DNA of 64,000 bases from Candidatus Zixiibacteriota bacterium (GCA_029860345.1 JAOUBJ010000004.1:124001-188000); one strand, 5' to 3'. Counted from the first letter of the stretch, positions 27,740 through 37,558 are shown. The notes: generated by a model from the letters alone, not told the origin. Made by a program: numbers and translations.

Positions 27740-28336
27740 ATGTTCAAATCGGCTACTTCGGTTGAACGATTGGCCAATCGTCTGGCGCGTATGCCGGGGA
27801 TAGGGCGCAAGTCGGCCTCGCGGCTGGCTTTCTATATTCTCAACCTGCCCAAAGAAGAGGCGCTGGAGCTTTCCGACATCATCCGCGAGGTGATCGACAA
27901 GGTTGGCTTCTGTTCAACATGTTTCAACATCTCAGAGAATGATCCCTGCCGAATCTGCAGCGATCCCAAACGGGACGCAACGGTCTTGTGTGTGGTCGAA
28001 GAAACGGCCGATGCCGCTGCTATCGATAAGGTCGATGGATTCAACGGTCGCTTTCACATACTGGGTGGACGCCTCTCACCGCTGGACGGGCTGGGGCCGG
28101 ACGAACTGAAAATACAAGAACTGTTGAAAAGACTGTCCGGCGACATAACCGAGGTCGTGCTGGCCACCAATCCAAATGTCGAAGGTGAGGCTACTGCCAT
28201 CTACCTGGCCAAACTGCTCAAGCCGTTGGGCGTGAAAGTGACTCGTATCGCACGCGGACTGCCGGTCGGCTCCGATCTGGAATTTGCCGACTCGGCCACG
28301 CTCGGTCGGGCCTTGGAGGGGCGGCAGGAGTTCTGA
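27740..28336 (+). CDS. recR: Recombination protein RecR
   Basis: RecFOR-pathway protein that helps load RecA on gapped DNA. It shows the helix-hairpin-helix (LARMPGIGRKSASRLAFYIL), a four-Cys zinc finger (CSTCFNISENDPCRIC), the Toprim domain (LCVVEETADAAAID ... TNPNVEGEATAIYL) and the conserved C-terminal RIARGLPVGSDLEFAD. Length of 198 residues is standard. It starts 15 bases after ebfC. Confidence 0.97.
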   Translation: MFKSATSVERLANRLARMPGIGRKSASRLAFYILNLPKEEALELSDIIREVIDKVGFCSTCFNISENDPCRICSDPKRDATVLCVVEETADAAAIDKVDGFNGRFHILGGRLSPLDGLGPDELKIQELLKRLSGDITEVVLATNPNVEGEATAIYLAKLLKPLGVKVTRIARGLPVGSDLEFADSATLGRALEGRQEF

Positions 28337-28345
28337 GTTCTGATC

Positions 28346-30523
28346 ATGGCTGACTCCAGACATATCTCCCAGGCGCTGTACCTGTTGATGGCGGTCTCCC
28401 TGCTCTTTCTGGCCGCCCGGTTCCTGGGCGGTGCCCTGTTTGAAAACAACTGGTCGTTCACCCACTTTTGGCACCTGCCGCTCTGGTATCCCATCCTATG
28501 GCTGGCCCTTTCGGCCGGACTTTTATACCTGTTCATCGGTCGCATCGAGTCTATCGGCAAACTCTGTACCTCGTCCAGGCAGGTTGTGATCGCGGCGACC
28601 ATCTTGTTCGTTCTGTTGGTCATATTCCGGCATGATTCTTTTGTTCTCGGCGGCGGCAACCTGAAGGTTGCCATGCTGGCCCAAGCTGAAGTCTTCAACC
28701 CTCGGTGGTTTGAGTACGGTACATCGATGCTGGTATCGTGGCTGCACACGCTCCTCACTCTGTTTGAGATGCCGCGCACGATGCCGGCGGTGTTGAGTTG
28801 GACGGTTGTGAGTTTCATGTCTACCCTGGCCGCGTTGGTGGCATGTATCCAGCTCAGTCGTGCTCTCGCCCCCGACTCCCAGCGGCGGGGGCTGCTTTTC
28901 ACTGTCATGTTCTTCGGACCGCAGGGTGTGGTCTACTTTGGGTTTATCGGAGTGGAACCGGTAGTACCGGCTATCTGTAGTTGGCTGGCGCTTTTGGTGG
29001 TGCGCACCAACCGCGAGGGAGGAGTCAAAAACCTGGCCCTGCTCTGGCTGATTGCCGCTGTTGGCGTCTTCATGTACAGTTGGTTGGTTTTCCTGATTCC
29101 TTCCGCCCTGTTTGTGACAGTACGCAGGCTTGGACGGCAGACCAAAAAACTGTCCCTGGGCACCCTTATCGTAGGCTTGGTCGGATACGTTATCGTGTTG
29201 GCCTTCGTCTACCGTCAAGGAGTAATCGACTTTGAGTTCTCACGGTTCTTACTGTTCCCGGGGGGCAAAAGTCCTTTCGGTAACTACGGCCTGTTCTCCC
29301 TGAGACACATCAGCGATGTCGTTCAACTGTTCTTTCTGGCAGCGCCGACTGTCGTGGTCACCAAACTTCTGTGGATGCGCAGACTGTCCGCTGTGCGAAA
29401 CGATGCCAATCTTGTCGCCTTCAGCCTGATGGCCCTGGGTGGCGGAACGGTTCTATTTGTAATGGACCCATTCAACAGCATTGTCTTCGACATGCCGCGC
29501 ATGGCTGCCTTTCTCACGCCCGTGGCCCTTTTGGCCGGACTGTTACTGGCCAGGGTGCCGACCGACTCAGCAGCGGGACGACGGCTCTTGGGAGCTATGG
29601 CGGCGCTGTCGCTGATCGTGCCGCTTTGCTATCTTCCGGTAATGTTGGAAATCGACCGGGTGGAATCGCATGCCGTTGAGCAGTTCGACAAACAAGAGGT
29701 TCACTATTTGCACGCCGGTTTCGCATTTAGAGATGCCTACTTCTATCGACGCCACTTTGATGAACGCAAGACGATCATTCGTATCCCGGGATTCGAACAT
29801 ATCGTTCCGGATAACTTGCTACAGGGTTATGATTCATCGGCTGTTTCCGTCGACAGCTCAGGCGGCCAACGCCACAGACTCGGGCTGGACACAACCAATC
29901 TCGAAAAGGCCAATCAGTGGGATTGGCTGATGCCGACCAAGTCCGAAGATTTTCTTAACCTGCGAGGCGCCGGCGACCTGATCACGGCCGGCAAGCCGGA
30001 GGTGGCGCTTAGGTATCTTTACGCCATGAAAGCCAAACGGCCCTATTGGACCGATGCCCGAGCCAGACTGATCAATGTACTGATGCGACTGGGCCGTTAT
30101 GCCCAGACCCGGCCGGAACTCGACAGCGTGTTGATGCTCCAACCATACCGGCGTGAGCACCATCAGAACAATTACATTTTCTGGCGCGATCAACGAAAGT
30201 ACACCGAGGCTTTTGCAGCTATCGACCGTGCCGTCGAGCTATTTCCGAATGACCCGGAGATACTCACCGACCTGATGCTGATGCATCATCAGATCGGCAA
30301 CAAAGAGGAGGCTGCCGAGTTAGCATCGTCGTTGAACGCCACCGATTCGACGCTGCCATATCCTTACCTGGTCCGGGCATTTCAGGAAGATGCGAGCGAG
30401 AACTACAGCGCTGCAATCCGTTACTATCAGAGATTCGTCTCTTTAGCGCCTAATGATCCGGACACCGAACGCATGCGCGCGCGCATGAACGAGTTGGCCG
30501 AGAAGCTGCGGGAGGGGGAGTAG
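28346..30523 (+). CDS. Multi-spanning membrane protein with C-terminal TPR-like repeats
   Basis: Large inner-membrane protein. About 10-12 hydrophobic helices occupy residues 8-455 and are followed by a soluble part. Residues about 540-720 show tetratricopeptide-like helix pairs (YAQTRPELDSVLMLQP, YTEAFAAIDRAVELFPNDPE, YSAAIRYYQRFVSLAPNDP). The layout resembles O-GlcNAc-like or oligosaccharyl/polymannosyl transferase-type proteins with TPR tails, but no catalytic motif can be pinned down. It starts ten bases after recR, so it may ride on the dnaX operon. Function is unknown. Confidence 0.7.
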   Translation: MADSRHISQALYLLMAVSLLFLAARFLGGALFENNWSFTHFWHLPLWYPILWLALSAGLLYLFIGRIESIGKLCTSSRQVVIAATILFVLLVIFRHDSFVLGGGNLKVAMLAQAEVFNPRWFEYGTSMLVSWLHTLLTLFEMPRTMPAVLSWTVVSFMSTLAALVACIQLSRALAPDSQRRGLLFTVMFFGPQGVVYFGFIGVEPVVPAICSWLALLVVRTNREGGVKNLALLWLIAAVGVFMYSWLVFLIPSALFVTVRRLGRQTKKLSLGTLIVGLVGYVIVLAFVYRQGVIDFEFSRFLLFPGGKSPFGNYGLFSLRHISDVVQLFFLAAPTVVVTKLLWMRRLSAVRNDANLVAFSLMALGGGTVLFVMDPFNSIVFDMPRMAAFLTPVALLAGLLLARVPTDSAAGRRLLGAMAALSLIVPLCYLPVMLEIDRVESHAVEQFDKQEVHYLHAGFAFRDAYFYRRHFDERKTIIRIPGFEHIVPDNLLQGYDSSAVSVDSSGGQRHRLGLDTTNLEKANQWDWLMPTKSEDFLNLRGAGDLITAGKPEVALRYLYAMKAKRPYWTDARARLINVLMRLGRYAQTRPELDSVLMLQPYRREHHQNNYIFWRDQRKYTEAFAAIDRAVELFPNDPEILTDLMLMHHQIGNKEEAAELASSLNATDSTLPYPYLVRAFQEDASENYSAAIRYYQRFVSLAPNDPDTERMRARMNELAEKLREGE

Positions 30524-30662
30524 GGGGGAAGGTCTCTGTGTTGGTTCCTGTATTTCAGAGTTCATATTAGTTGAATTTGATGATGGTTTTACCGTTCTTC
30601 ATGTTTGTTGGTAAGGAGTAAAGGAAGATATCGATGAATGAGTTTTGTAGGAGATGGCACTC

Positions 30663-32072
30663 ATGATACGTGACCTCAAAATCGGAAACTTCAAGTGCTG
30701 GAGTGATACGGGGACCATCAGAATGTCGCCGATAACATTATTTTTCGGGACGAATAGTTCCGGGAAGTCAAGTATTGGCCAATTCCTAATGATGCTCCGC
30801 CAAACAGTGGACTCTCCTGATAGAAAGGCCGTTTTCTATACCGGTGGTAAGAACTCGGCTGTGCAGTTAGGTTCCTACCAAGACATGGTCTACCAGCGTG
30901 ATTCAGGTGCAAGCATCAGTTTCGATTATACGTGGGACTTGGCAAGCTCTTTGAAAATCAAGGACCCCATTTCACTTAAGTCCTTCACTGGGACACAATT
31001 GGAGTTTGCAGCCGTTGCTGGCATGAAAGATGAAGGTCAGAAAACTCTAATCCTAAACCAATTGAAATATATCCTCAAGGATGACGAAGAAACGGCCCTT
31101 AGCATTCAAATGGCTCTTCGGCAGACAACCAGAATAGAATACGAAGTTGACGCAGAAAACTACACGCTTGTGCGTAACCAAGGTCGAGCATGGTATCCCA
31201 AATCGCCGGTACGATTTTATGGGTTTCCTGACGAAGTAGTCGCCTATTATCAAAATGCAGCATTTGTGCAAGAATTGAATCTCGTGCATGAAAACCTCTT
31301 TCGTTCATTGTGTTATCTCGGTCCGTTGCGGACTAAGGCGGAACGGCTCTATTCATGGACAGGAACCGAGCCAGAACAAGTAGGCTACTCTGGCGAAAAT
31401 ACAGTAGCTGCGATGCTTGCAGCTAAGAACCGCAAGATCAGTTTTGGATATAAACAAACAGCCAAACCTTTTCAACAGCTCATTGCAGAAGAACTGACAA
31501 AAATGGGGCTGATAGAGAGATTTCAGGTTAACGCCATTTCTAAGCAGCGTCAAGAATATGAAGTTAAGGTCTGCACAAAAGGCTCGGAAGATTGGGTTGA
31601 TTTGCCAGATGTGGGGTTTGGGGTTTCACAAGTACTTCCCGTGCTGGTGCAGTGTTTCTATGCACCTCGGAACTCAATCATTATTATGGAACAACCGGAA
31701 ATCCACCTACATCCATCAGCCCAGGCTGCTCTGGCCGATGTCATGATTGACGTAATGAATTCACGAGAAGATGGTTCTGATCGGAACATCCAACTCATTG
31801 TCGAAACGCATTCGGAGCACTTCTTGAGACGGTTGCAACGACGGATAGCTGAGGGGACCATTTCAACCAACAAAGTTTCAGCGTATTTTTCAGATGTATC
31901 GAAGATGCCGGCACGATTGGACACTCTTCAGATAGATATGTTCGGTAATATCATGAATTGGCCGGAGAACTTCTTTGGCGATGACATGGGAGACATAACA
32001 GCGCAGGCCAAAGCCGCGATGGAAAAGAGAATTGATCAAACCTCCGATCATGCAGATACTCCGAATGGTTAG
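30663..32072 (+). CDS. AAA/ABC-type ATPase with DUF3696, partner of a PIN-like nuclease
   Basis: SMC/OLD-like ATPase. The Walker A motif is GTNSSGKSS (about residues 29-37). The signature-like GFGVSQVLPVLVQ, the Walker B IIIMEQPEIHLHP and the H-loop VETHSEHFLRRL follow in order. The tail FGNIMNWPENFFGDDMGD is typical of DUF3696. There is no Toprim or other nuclease domain inside the protein. I use the ATG at 30663, nine bases after AGGAG; the ATG at 30654 touches that site. The next gene overlaps its stop codon. The DNA is A+T-richer than the neighbours. Such ATPases act in anti-phage systems of the Septu/Gabija/OLD type; a defence role here is inferred. Confidence 0.8.
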   Translation: MIRDLKIGNFKCWSDTGTIRMSPITLFFGTNSSGKSSIGQFLMMLRQTVDSPDRKAVFYTGGKNSAVQLGSYQDMVYQRDSGASISFDYTWDLASSLKIKDPISLKSFTGTQLEFAAVAGMKDEGQKTLILNQLKYILKDDEETALSIQMALRQTTRIEYEVDAENYTLVRNQGRAWYPKSPVRFYGFPDEVVAYYQNAAFVQELNLVHENLFRSLCYLGPLRTKAERLYSWTGTEPEQVGYSGENTVAAMLAAKNRKISFGYKQTAKPFQQLIAEELTKMGLIERFQVNAISKQRQEYEVKVCTKGSEDWVDLPDVGFGVSQVLPVLVQCFYAPRNSIIIMEQPEIHLHPSAQAALADVMIDVMNSREDGSDRNIQLIVETHSEHFLRRLQRRIAEGTISTNKVSAYFSDVSKMPARLDTLQIDMFGNIMNWPENFFGDDMGDITAQAKAAMEKRIDQTSDHADTPNG

Positions 32073-32598
32073 TCTTCCCAAGAAATGTGTAGTTGATTCT
32101 AATATTCCCATAAATGCGAATATGGCAACCAAAGCTGGGGCAATCCCTGATGAACTGAGCGAGTGCGTACTTGCATGTATCCAAGCCGTGGAACATGTCG
32201 TTGAAAATGGCGGGCTGGTTGTCGATGTAGGTGGCGAGATATTTGATGAGTATCGCAAGGGTCTATCGATGCGCGGTCAACCTGGGCAAGGCGATGTGTT
32301 TATGAAGTGGCTTCACGACCATCAATGGATGGATACTTTGGTGGATCGCGTCGACATCACCCCAACAGGAGACTCATACGTCGAGTTTCCCGATCACGCC
32401 GAACTCTCCGATTTTGATATTTCTGATAGGAAATTCGTGGCTGTTGCCAAAGCGCACCGAGATGCACCGCCGATACTGCAAGCCACCGACAGCAAATGGT
32501 GGGGTTTTAAGGACGCACTTCATTCGGTTGGGGTTTCGGTGACGTTCTTGTGCCCGGAGTATGTTAGAGCCAAGTACGAACAGAAAATGGACGGATAA
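32065..32598 (+). CDS. PIN-like nuclease encoded with the DUF3696 ATPase
   Basis: The order of acidic residues fits a PIN-domain ribonuclease: Asp in CVVDSNIPI at the N-terminus, Glu in EIFDEYRKGL, Asp in ISDRKFVAVAKAH and Asp in ILQATDSKWW. The predicted start overlaps the ATPase stop by eight bases (ATGGTTAG); an ATG at 32050 is also possible and none has a good ribosome site, which points to translational coupling. The pair looks like a two-gene toxin or defence module in which the ATPase senses and the PIN protein cuts RNA. That role is inferred. Confidence 0.6.
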   Translation: MVSLPKKCVVDSNIPINANMATKAGAIPDELSECVLACIQAVEHVVENGGLVVDVGGEIFDEYRKGLSMRGQPGQGDVFMKWLHDHQWMDTLVDRVDITPTGDSYVEFPDHAELSDFDISDRKFVAVAKAHRDAPPILQATDSKWWGFKDALHSVGVSVTFLCPEYVRAKYEQKMDG

Positions 32599-32840
32599 CA
32601 ACGACCTCTTTCTAAGACAGTACCCCACCAAGAGCTCAACGCCGGGTGGGTTCTTCAGTTAGCGTGTCGAAACCCGCCTGCGGCGGTCCTACGGACCAGG
32701 GGTTTCGACATACCGTAACTTCCAGCCTCATCCTTCGACTGCGCTCAGGATGACACGGTCAAGCCGTGTTTCTGGCGCTTCGCGCGTGTTGGTGCAAGGT
32801 AACGCAAGAGACCCATTTATGGCAAGTTCCCATTTATGGG
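32599..32840. repeat. Repeat cluster between the PIN gene and the transhydrogenase genes
   Basis: This gap begins with an imperfect CCCACC...GGTGGG hairpin (about 32623-32650) that might terminate the ATPase/PIN transcript. A family C element (32666-32709), a REP-like CTTCGACTGCGCTCAGGAT copy (about 32732-32751), the palindrome ACACGG-tcaag-CCGTGT (32753-32769, also the core of the 99-bp tandem repeat at 40473) and two CCATTTATGG motifs follow. No gene is seen. Confidence 0.65.
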
Positions 32841-34397
32841 TCAGGACTCCTTCACAGCAGTCACAATGTCCAGGATAGCCTTCTTGCCGTCGTTGAAAAA
32901 CATCAGAGTATTGTCCAGCGCAAACAATGGATTGGGTATCCCTGCAAATCCGGGGCTGAGGCTGCGCTTGATAACAACAACCGTGCGCGCTTTGTCGACA
33001 TCGATAATCGGCATCCCGGCAATCGGTGAAGTGGGATCGGTCCGGGCGACCGGATTGACCACGTCGTTGGCGCCGATGACAATAGCCACATCGACCTGCG
33101 GCATAGTCGGGTTGATCTCATCCATCTCGCGTAGCTTGTCGTATTCGACATTGGCTTCGGCCAGCAGGACGTTCATGTGGCCCGGCATCCGCCCGGCTAC
33201 CGGATGAATGGCAAAGTCCACTTCCATACCGCGCTGTTCCAACAGATTGGCCAGGTCACGCACGGCATGCTGCGCCTGGGCGACAGCCATACCGTAACCG
33301 GGAATGATGGCCACCCGACGGGCGCCGTCGAAAAGCATGGCGATCTCCTCAGCCGATGTGGCTTTGACCTTGCCTGCGTATACTTCATCGTCGGAGGGTG
33401 TGTCACTGGTGGGTCCCATGACACCGAACAGGACGTTAGCGAGAGAACGATTCATCGCCTTGCACATGATCTGCGTGAGAATAATCCCGGAAGCACCCAC
33501 CAGTGATCCGGCAATGATAAGCACGTTATTGTTAATCACAAATCCGGTGGCCGCGGCGGCGATACCTGAGTATGAATTCAACAGCGCAATCACTACCGGC
33601 ATGTCGGCGCCGCCGATCGACAGTGTCAGTAAAACACCCAGAACACCGGCTGCGCCCACCATCAACCAGAACAACATTATATTGGCCGGATCAAGCACCA
33701 CCATGATGCCGAGCGCCACTGACACTATGGCCATGATTATCTTCAGCGCATTCATTCCAGGGAAGCGGTCTTTTTTGTTGAGTAGCAGCAGCCCGATCAG
33801 GACGCCGGATAGCATGATCCCGCCGGAGATCGGCATTCCCACTTCGGTCCATGACACCACCCCAAACCAAATCGCGCCGCCTGCTACGATCAGTGAAAAA
33901 CCGTACTTGATAACTTTCTGCCAGGTGTGCAGTTTCCATTTGACGGCCAGGAACTCAGCCAGCTTGCCAAAGGCGACGTAGCTGCCAAAGAAAGTGACCG
34001 AACCGATTACTCCAGTAGCCACGGTGGCGACTTTCATTTGCATGTTGGGAGAGGCGCCTACATGCTGCATCACTGCTACCAGGGCCGATCCGGCGACGAG
34101 AATAGAGGCTGCCCCGCCGAAGCCGTTGAACAACCCGACCATCTCAGGCATAGCGGTCATTTTTACTTTCATGGCCGCAGCCGCACCAAGAACAGAACCG
34201 ATGGCAACGCCCAATAAGATGTAATGCCACTCAAATCTGCCGCTGAGCAAAGTCGCCGCGATCGCTACAATCATGGCCAGGGCAGCGATGCGGTTGCCTC
34301 GCACGGCTGTCCTGGGATGGGCCAGACCTTTGAGACCCCAAATGAACAACATGGCAGCAAGAAGGTAGGCGGAATTGACGATACTTGGATTCAGCAC
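32841..34397 (-). CDS. pntB: NAD(P) transhydrogenase subunit beta
   Basis: Membrane and NADP(H)-binding subunit of the proton-translocating transhydrogenase, which makes NADPH from NADH using the proton gradient. About nine membrane helices (residues 5-270) precede the soluble dIII domain, which contains the NADP-binding GYGMAVAQAQ and GANDVVNPVA motifs and ends with the family's KRSLSPGFAGIPNPLF. Length of 518 is slightly above E. coli PntB (462). It starts with GTG preceded by AAGGA, immediately after the stop of the small membrane subunit gene. Confidence 0.95.
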   Translation of the reverse strand: MLNPSIVNSAYLLAAMLFIWGLKGLAHPRTAVRGNRIAALAMIVAIAATLLSGRFEWHYILLGVAIGSVLGAAAAMKVKMTAMPEMVGLFNGFGGAASILVAGSALVAVMQHVGASPNMQMKVATVATGVIGSVTFFGSYVAFGKLAEFLAVKWKLHTWQKVIKYGFSLIVAGGAIWFGVVSWTEVGMPISGGIMLSGVLIGLLLLNKKDRFPGMNALKIIMAIVSVALGIMVVLDPANIMLFWLMVGAAGVLGVLLTLSIGGADMPVVIALLNSYSGIAAAATGFVINNNVLIIAGSLVGASGIILTQIMCKAMNRSLANVLFGVMGPTSDTPSDDEVYAGKVKATSAEEIAMLFDGARRVAIIPGYGMAVAQAQHAVRDLANLLEQRGMEVDFAIHPVAGRMPGHMNVLLAEANVEYDKLREMDEINPTMPQVDVAIVIGANDVVNPVARTDPTSPIAGMPIIDVDKARTVVVIKRSLSPGFAGIPNPLFALDNTLMFFNDGKKAILDIVTAVKES

Positions 34398-34399
34398 GA

Positions 34400-34684
34400 T
34401 CAGTCCTTTTTCTTAAACATCTTGAGCATGCGGTCGGTGACCAGGAAGCCACCGACAACGTTGATGGCTGCAAATATCACGGCAACAAAGGCCAGAATCT
34501 GAGCCAAAGGACTCGAATCCATCTGACCGGCCAGCACCAGCGCACCGATAATAGTAATCCCGGAAATAGCGTTGGACCCGGACATCAGCGGCGTGTGCAG
34601 GGTTGGTGGAACTTTCGTTATTATCTCAAAGCCAACTACAATAGCCAGCACGAAGACAGTCAGAATCATCACGAATCCATCCAT
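34400..34684 (-). CDS. pntA2: NAD(P) transhydrogenase alpha subunit 2 (membrane part)
   Basis: Small membrane subunit with three to four helices, corresponding to the C-terminal membrane part of E. coli PntA. FEIITKVPPTLHTPLMSGSNAISGI is interrupted by no gap and is the diagnostic segment of this family. The ATG overlaps the stop of the alpha-1 gene by one base (TAATG). A split alpha subunit (three-gene arrangement) is common outside the enterobacteria. Confidence 0.93.
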   Translation of the reverse strand: MDGFVMILTVFVLAIVVGFEIITKVPPTLHTPLMSGSNAISGITIIGALVLAGQMDSSPLAQILAFVAVIFAAINVVGGFLVTDRMLKMFKKKD

Positions 34685-35883
34685 TAGCCCTCGCTCCTTT
34701 CTGTCGTTGTATCCATGCCGAAAGCCTCACGCAGTCGGGCATTTACCACCTTGCCATCGTGAGTCATCAGGGTATCTCGAATGATCTCATCTTCCATATC
34801 GCGGCGGACCTTACCATCTTCGATCAGGTGCTTCATCAGCGCCAGCAGGTTGCGTGAATACATCTGGCTGGCATGAAACGGAATCGTGGAGGGGAGGTTG
34901 TTGGGGCCGAGGATTGTGATGCCGTTTTCGACAACCGTTTCATCGAGCCTGGTCAGTTCACAATTGCCGCCCCGTTCGGCGGCCAGGTCGACGATCACCG
35001 AGCCTCGACGCATCTGCCGGACCATATCGGCGGTGATCAGAACCGGTGCTTTTCGGCCGGGAATGGCGGCGGTAGTAATCACAACATCGTTTTCTGAAAC
35101 CACTTTGGTTAGTAATTCGCGCTGCTTGCGGTAGAATTCTTCATCCATCGCTTTGGCGTATCCGCCCTTGTCTTCCGAATCTGCGGCTTCGACATCGATT
35201 TCGACAAAAGATGCGCCCAGGCTCTCTACTTGCTCCCGCACGGCCGGGCGCAGGTCGTAGGCTGAGACTACCGCGCCAAGCCGTTTGGCCGTGGCTATAG
35301 CCTGCAAACCGGCCACACCGGCGCCGATTACAAAGACATGGGCCGGGGAGACAGTTCCGGCGGCGGTCATCAACATAGGAAACATCTTGGGCAGCAACTG
35401 AGCCGAAAGAAGGACCGCCTTGTACCCGGCCACGGTAGCCATCGAAGAAAGCACATCCATGCTCTGGGCGCGCGTGATCCTGGGAATCAACTCCATGGCG
35501 AAAGCCAGGACGCCTCGCTGGGCCACCGCCGTTACCTCATCCTTGGCTGTCAGCGGCTCAAATAAGGCCACCAATGTTTGGTCTTTACGCAACAGCTCAA
35601 GGTCCGTCTTTCCAAAATCGGGATTGGCCCCAAAGCCGCGAACCTGCAGAATGACATCGCTCTTGTCAAAGACAGACTTGCGATCCGGGGCGATTTCGGC
35701 TCCCTTGGCGGAATAGTCGTCATCGGACAGCCCGGAAAGAAGGCCGGCCCCCGATTCGACAACGATAGTCATCCCAGCCTTGCCGAAGAGCGGAACCATG
35801 TCGGCCACTACGGCAACGCGACGTTCGCCGGGAAATGTCTCTTTGGGAATCCCGAGAACCAGCGGCTTTGCATCATCAGTCAT
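34684..35883 (-). CDS. pntA1: NAD(P) transhydrogenase alpha subunit 1 (NAD-binding)
   Basis: Soluble dI subunit that binds NAD(H). The N-terminus has IPKETFPGERRVA, shared with alanine dehydrogenase. The nucleotide-binding loop is VIGAGVAGLQAIATAKRLGA. VITTAAIPGRKAPVLIT and SVIVDLAAERGGNCELT are also diagnostic. Length of 399 fits split PntA-1. First gene of the pntA1-pntA2-pntB operon. Confidence 0.95.
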   Translation of the reverse strand: MTDDAKPLVLGIPKETFPGERRVAVVADMVPLFGKAGMTIVVESGAGLLSGLSDDDYSAKGAEIAPDRKSVFDKSDVILQVRGFGANPDFGKTDLELLRKDQTLVALFEPLTAKDEVTAVAQRGVLAFAMELIPRITRAQSMDVLSSMATVAGYKAVLLSAQLLPKMFPMLMTAAGTVSPAHVFVIGAGVAGLQAIATAKRLGAVVSAYDLRPAVREQVESLGASFVEIDVEAADSEDKGGYAKAMDEEFYRKQRELLTKVVSENDVVITTAAIPGRKAPVLITADMVRQMRRGSVIVDLAAERGGNCELTRLDETVVENGITILGPNNLPSTIPFHASQMYSRNLLALMKHLIEDGKVRRDMEDEIIRDTLMTHDGKVVNARLREAFGMDTTTERSEG

Positions 35884-36381
35884 TTATGTGAGGCCTTTCT
35901 GAGTCAATGTCTTTCGCTTCAGCCGATTATTGACCTGAATAACCGGACCTAATAGTCAATGGTTCCCGGAATGTTTGACGGTTCATCCGAGTAGCCGAGG
36001 CCCCAGTTAACCTATTTGGCAGAAGCGGTTGCTCGTTCTTGATGAAACCTGCGCAGACTGTCCTGCCCCTGATCGTATTAGCATATCCCCTGGGGACAGG
36101 GAACATCGATCGAGTCCGTCGGCGGGTGCTCATCGCCGATTTGGTCTGTTTTGGTGCAATCAAATAGAGAGACCACCCGGCATGACAGGAGGTCCGGAAG
36201 ACCGTTTTGCTTTGGCCATAGGAATGAAAAGCCGGGAGTTTCTTCTTTCTCAGGCAAGAGCGACGGATAGGTATCCTTGCGATACCCGGGACGCCGATGG
36301 ATTATCTCAGACATAATGCCTGCAGGTGTGGATTTACCAGCAGACAGAGTCGATATAGTGAGTAGTAGTAGCAGGAGGCAA
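35884..36381. other. Non-coding region between the transhydrogenase and HD-GYP genes
   Basis: Divergent promoter region. It contains an odd palindrome TCCCCTGGGGA at 36086-36096. Reading frames here are short and unconvincing; the frame of the HD-GYP gene stays open back to 36277, but the strong AGGAGG at 36373 argues that translation starts at 36382. I see no RNA gene. Confidence 0.5.
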
Positions 36382-37356
36382 ATGGTGTTCACCAAAGAAG
36401 CTGCCAAGGTTGCGGCTGAAGCATATATACCCGTTTCGCTGAAGACGCTCCGTATCGATACGGTGCTGGACTTCGATCTCTATATCAAGATCAACGGCGA
36501 ATACATACTTTACCGGGCAAACGAAACGGCCTTCTCCGGACACTCCCTAAAAGCGCTAATGGAACACAACGTTCCAAACATCTTCGTATCTTCGACCGAT
36601 TGCGGCGGATACCAGAAGTACATTGAACAACATTTGGAAGATATCCTAAGGGACGACAGCGTCGATGATTCCTCCAAAGCCACCATCATGTATGACACGG
36701 CTCAACTTTTGGTCAAAGATGTCATGACCAAACCGAGTTCGGTTGAGTCCATCAAGCGCAGCATGAAACTGGTCGAAACCACCGTGCTCCACAATTTGAA
36801 AAACTCCAGCGCCTTTCACAATATGCTGAAGGTGATGCAATTCGATTACAGCACCTATACGCACAGTATAAATGTCTGCACGTTCTCACTGGCCCTGGCC
36901 CAGGCGGCCGGAATCAGCGACCACGAAGAACTGAGCCGGCTTGGCTTGGGTGCGCTCTTGCACGATGTGGGTAAGACCAGAATAGATGAGTCCATACTGA
37001 ATAAGAAGGGCTCATTGTCGCCCGAAGAATGGAAACTGATAGAGAAGCACCCGCAGTGGGGCTTCGAGATCATACTTGAGACCGACATCCTACCCCACGA
37101 AGCACACTACCCGATCCTGCAACACCACGAGCGCGAGGACGGCTCCGGCTATCCGCACCATCTAACAGCGGACGAAATCCATCCATACTCGAAAATCGTT
37201 GCGATCGCAGATGTTTTTGACGCCATGACCACCCAACGGGTGTACCGAAATGCGGTGGAGACCTTTCATGCGCTCAAGGAAATGTACTCCGAGCATTTCA
37301 AGTTCAGTGGTGATTACATTGAATCATTTACCAGAATGATGGGCCCGCAGGAATAG
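36382..37356 (+). CDS. HD-GYP domain protein, putative cyclic-di-GMP phosphodiesterase
   Basis: Residues about 12-110 form an N-terminal domain like DUF3391 (YIPVSLKTLRIDTVLDFDLYI). Residues about 140-310 form an HD-GYP domain with the metal-binding HD pair His194-Asp195 in LLHDVGK, HHEREDGSGYP (248-258) carrying the GYP motif, and ADVFDAMTTQRVYR. All key ligands are present, so it is probably active against c-di-GMP. AGGAGG precedes the ATG at 36382 by three bases, a short spacing, so the adjacent GTG codon is a possible start too. It is transcribed alone. Confidence 0.88.
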   Translation: MVFTKEAAKVAAEAYIPVSLKTLRIDTVLDFDLYIKINGEYILYRANETAFSGHSLKALMEHNVPNIFVSSTDCGGYQKYIEQHLEDILRDDSVDDSSKATIMYDTAQLLVKDVMTKPSSVESIKRSMKLVETTVLHNLKNSSAFHNMLKVMQFDYSTYTHSINVCTFSLALAQAAGISDHEELSRLGLGALLHDVGKTRIDESILNKKGSLSPEEWKLIEKHPQWGFEIILETDILPHEAHYPILQHHEREDGSGYPHHLTADEIHPYSKIVAIADVFDAMTTQRVYRNAVETFHALKEMYSEHFKFSGDYIESFTRMMGPQE

Positions 37357-37424
37357 CAGGTGTCGGGCGGGGTCGCCCAACACCACCTGCAAATCACCTC
37401 ACCCCTCGACTCCGCTCGGGGTGA
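37357..37424. repeat. Family A palindrome and REP-like element
   Basis: GGTGT-CGGGCG-gggt-CGCCCA-ACACC forms a near-perfect hairpin at 37357-37390, directly after the HD-GYP stop. A second palindromic REP-like element (CCCTCGACTCCGCTCGGGG) follows at about 37399-37424. A copy of the CGCCGCGGCGTGGACCCGCC repeat lies near 37470. Confidence 0.7.
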
Positions 37425-37558
37425 CATTGTGAAGATTGGATTCCGGCATTCGCCTGCACGCCGCGGCGTGGACCCGCCATGCCAGGCCCACGATCCGCCG
37501 CGGCGGACTGATCTCCTGGCCGCCTGCGAAGAGATGGCCGGCGATCCGACGCTAAGAC

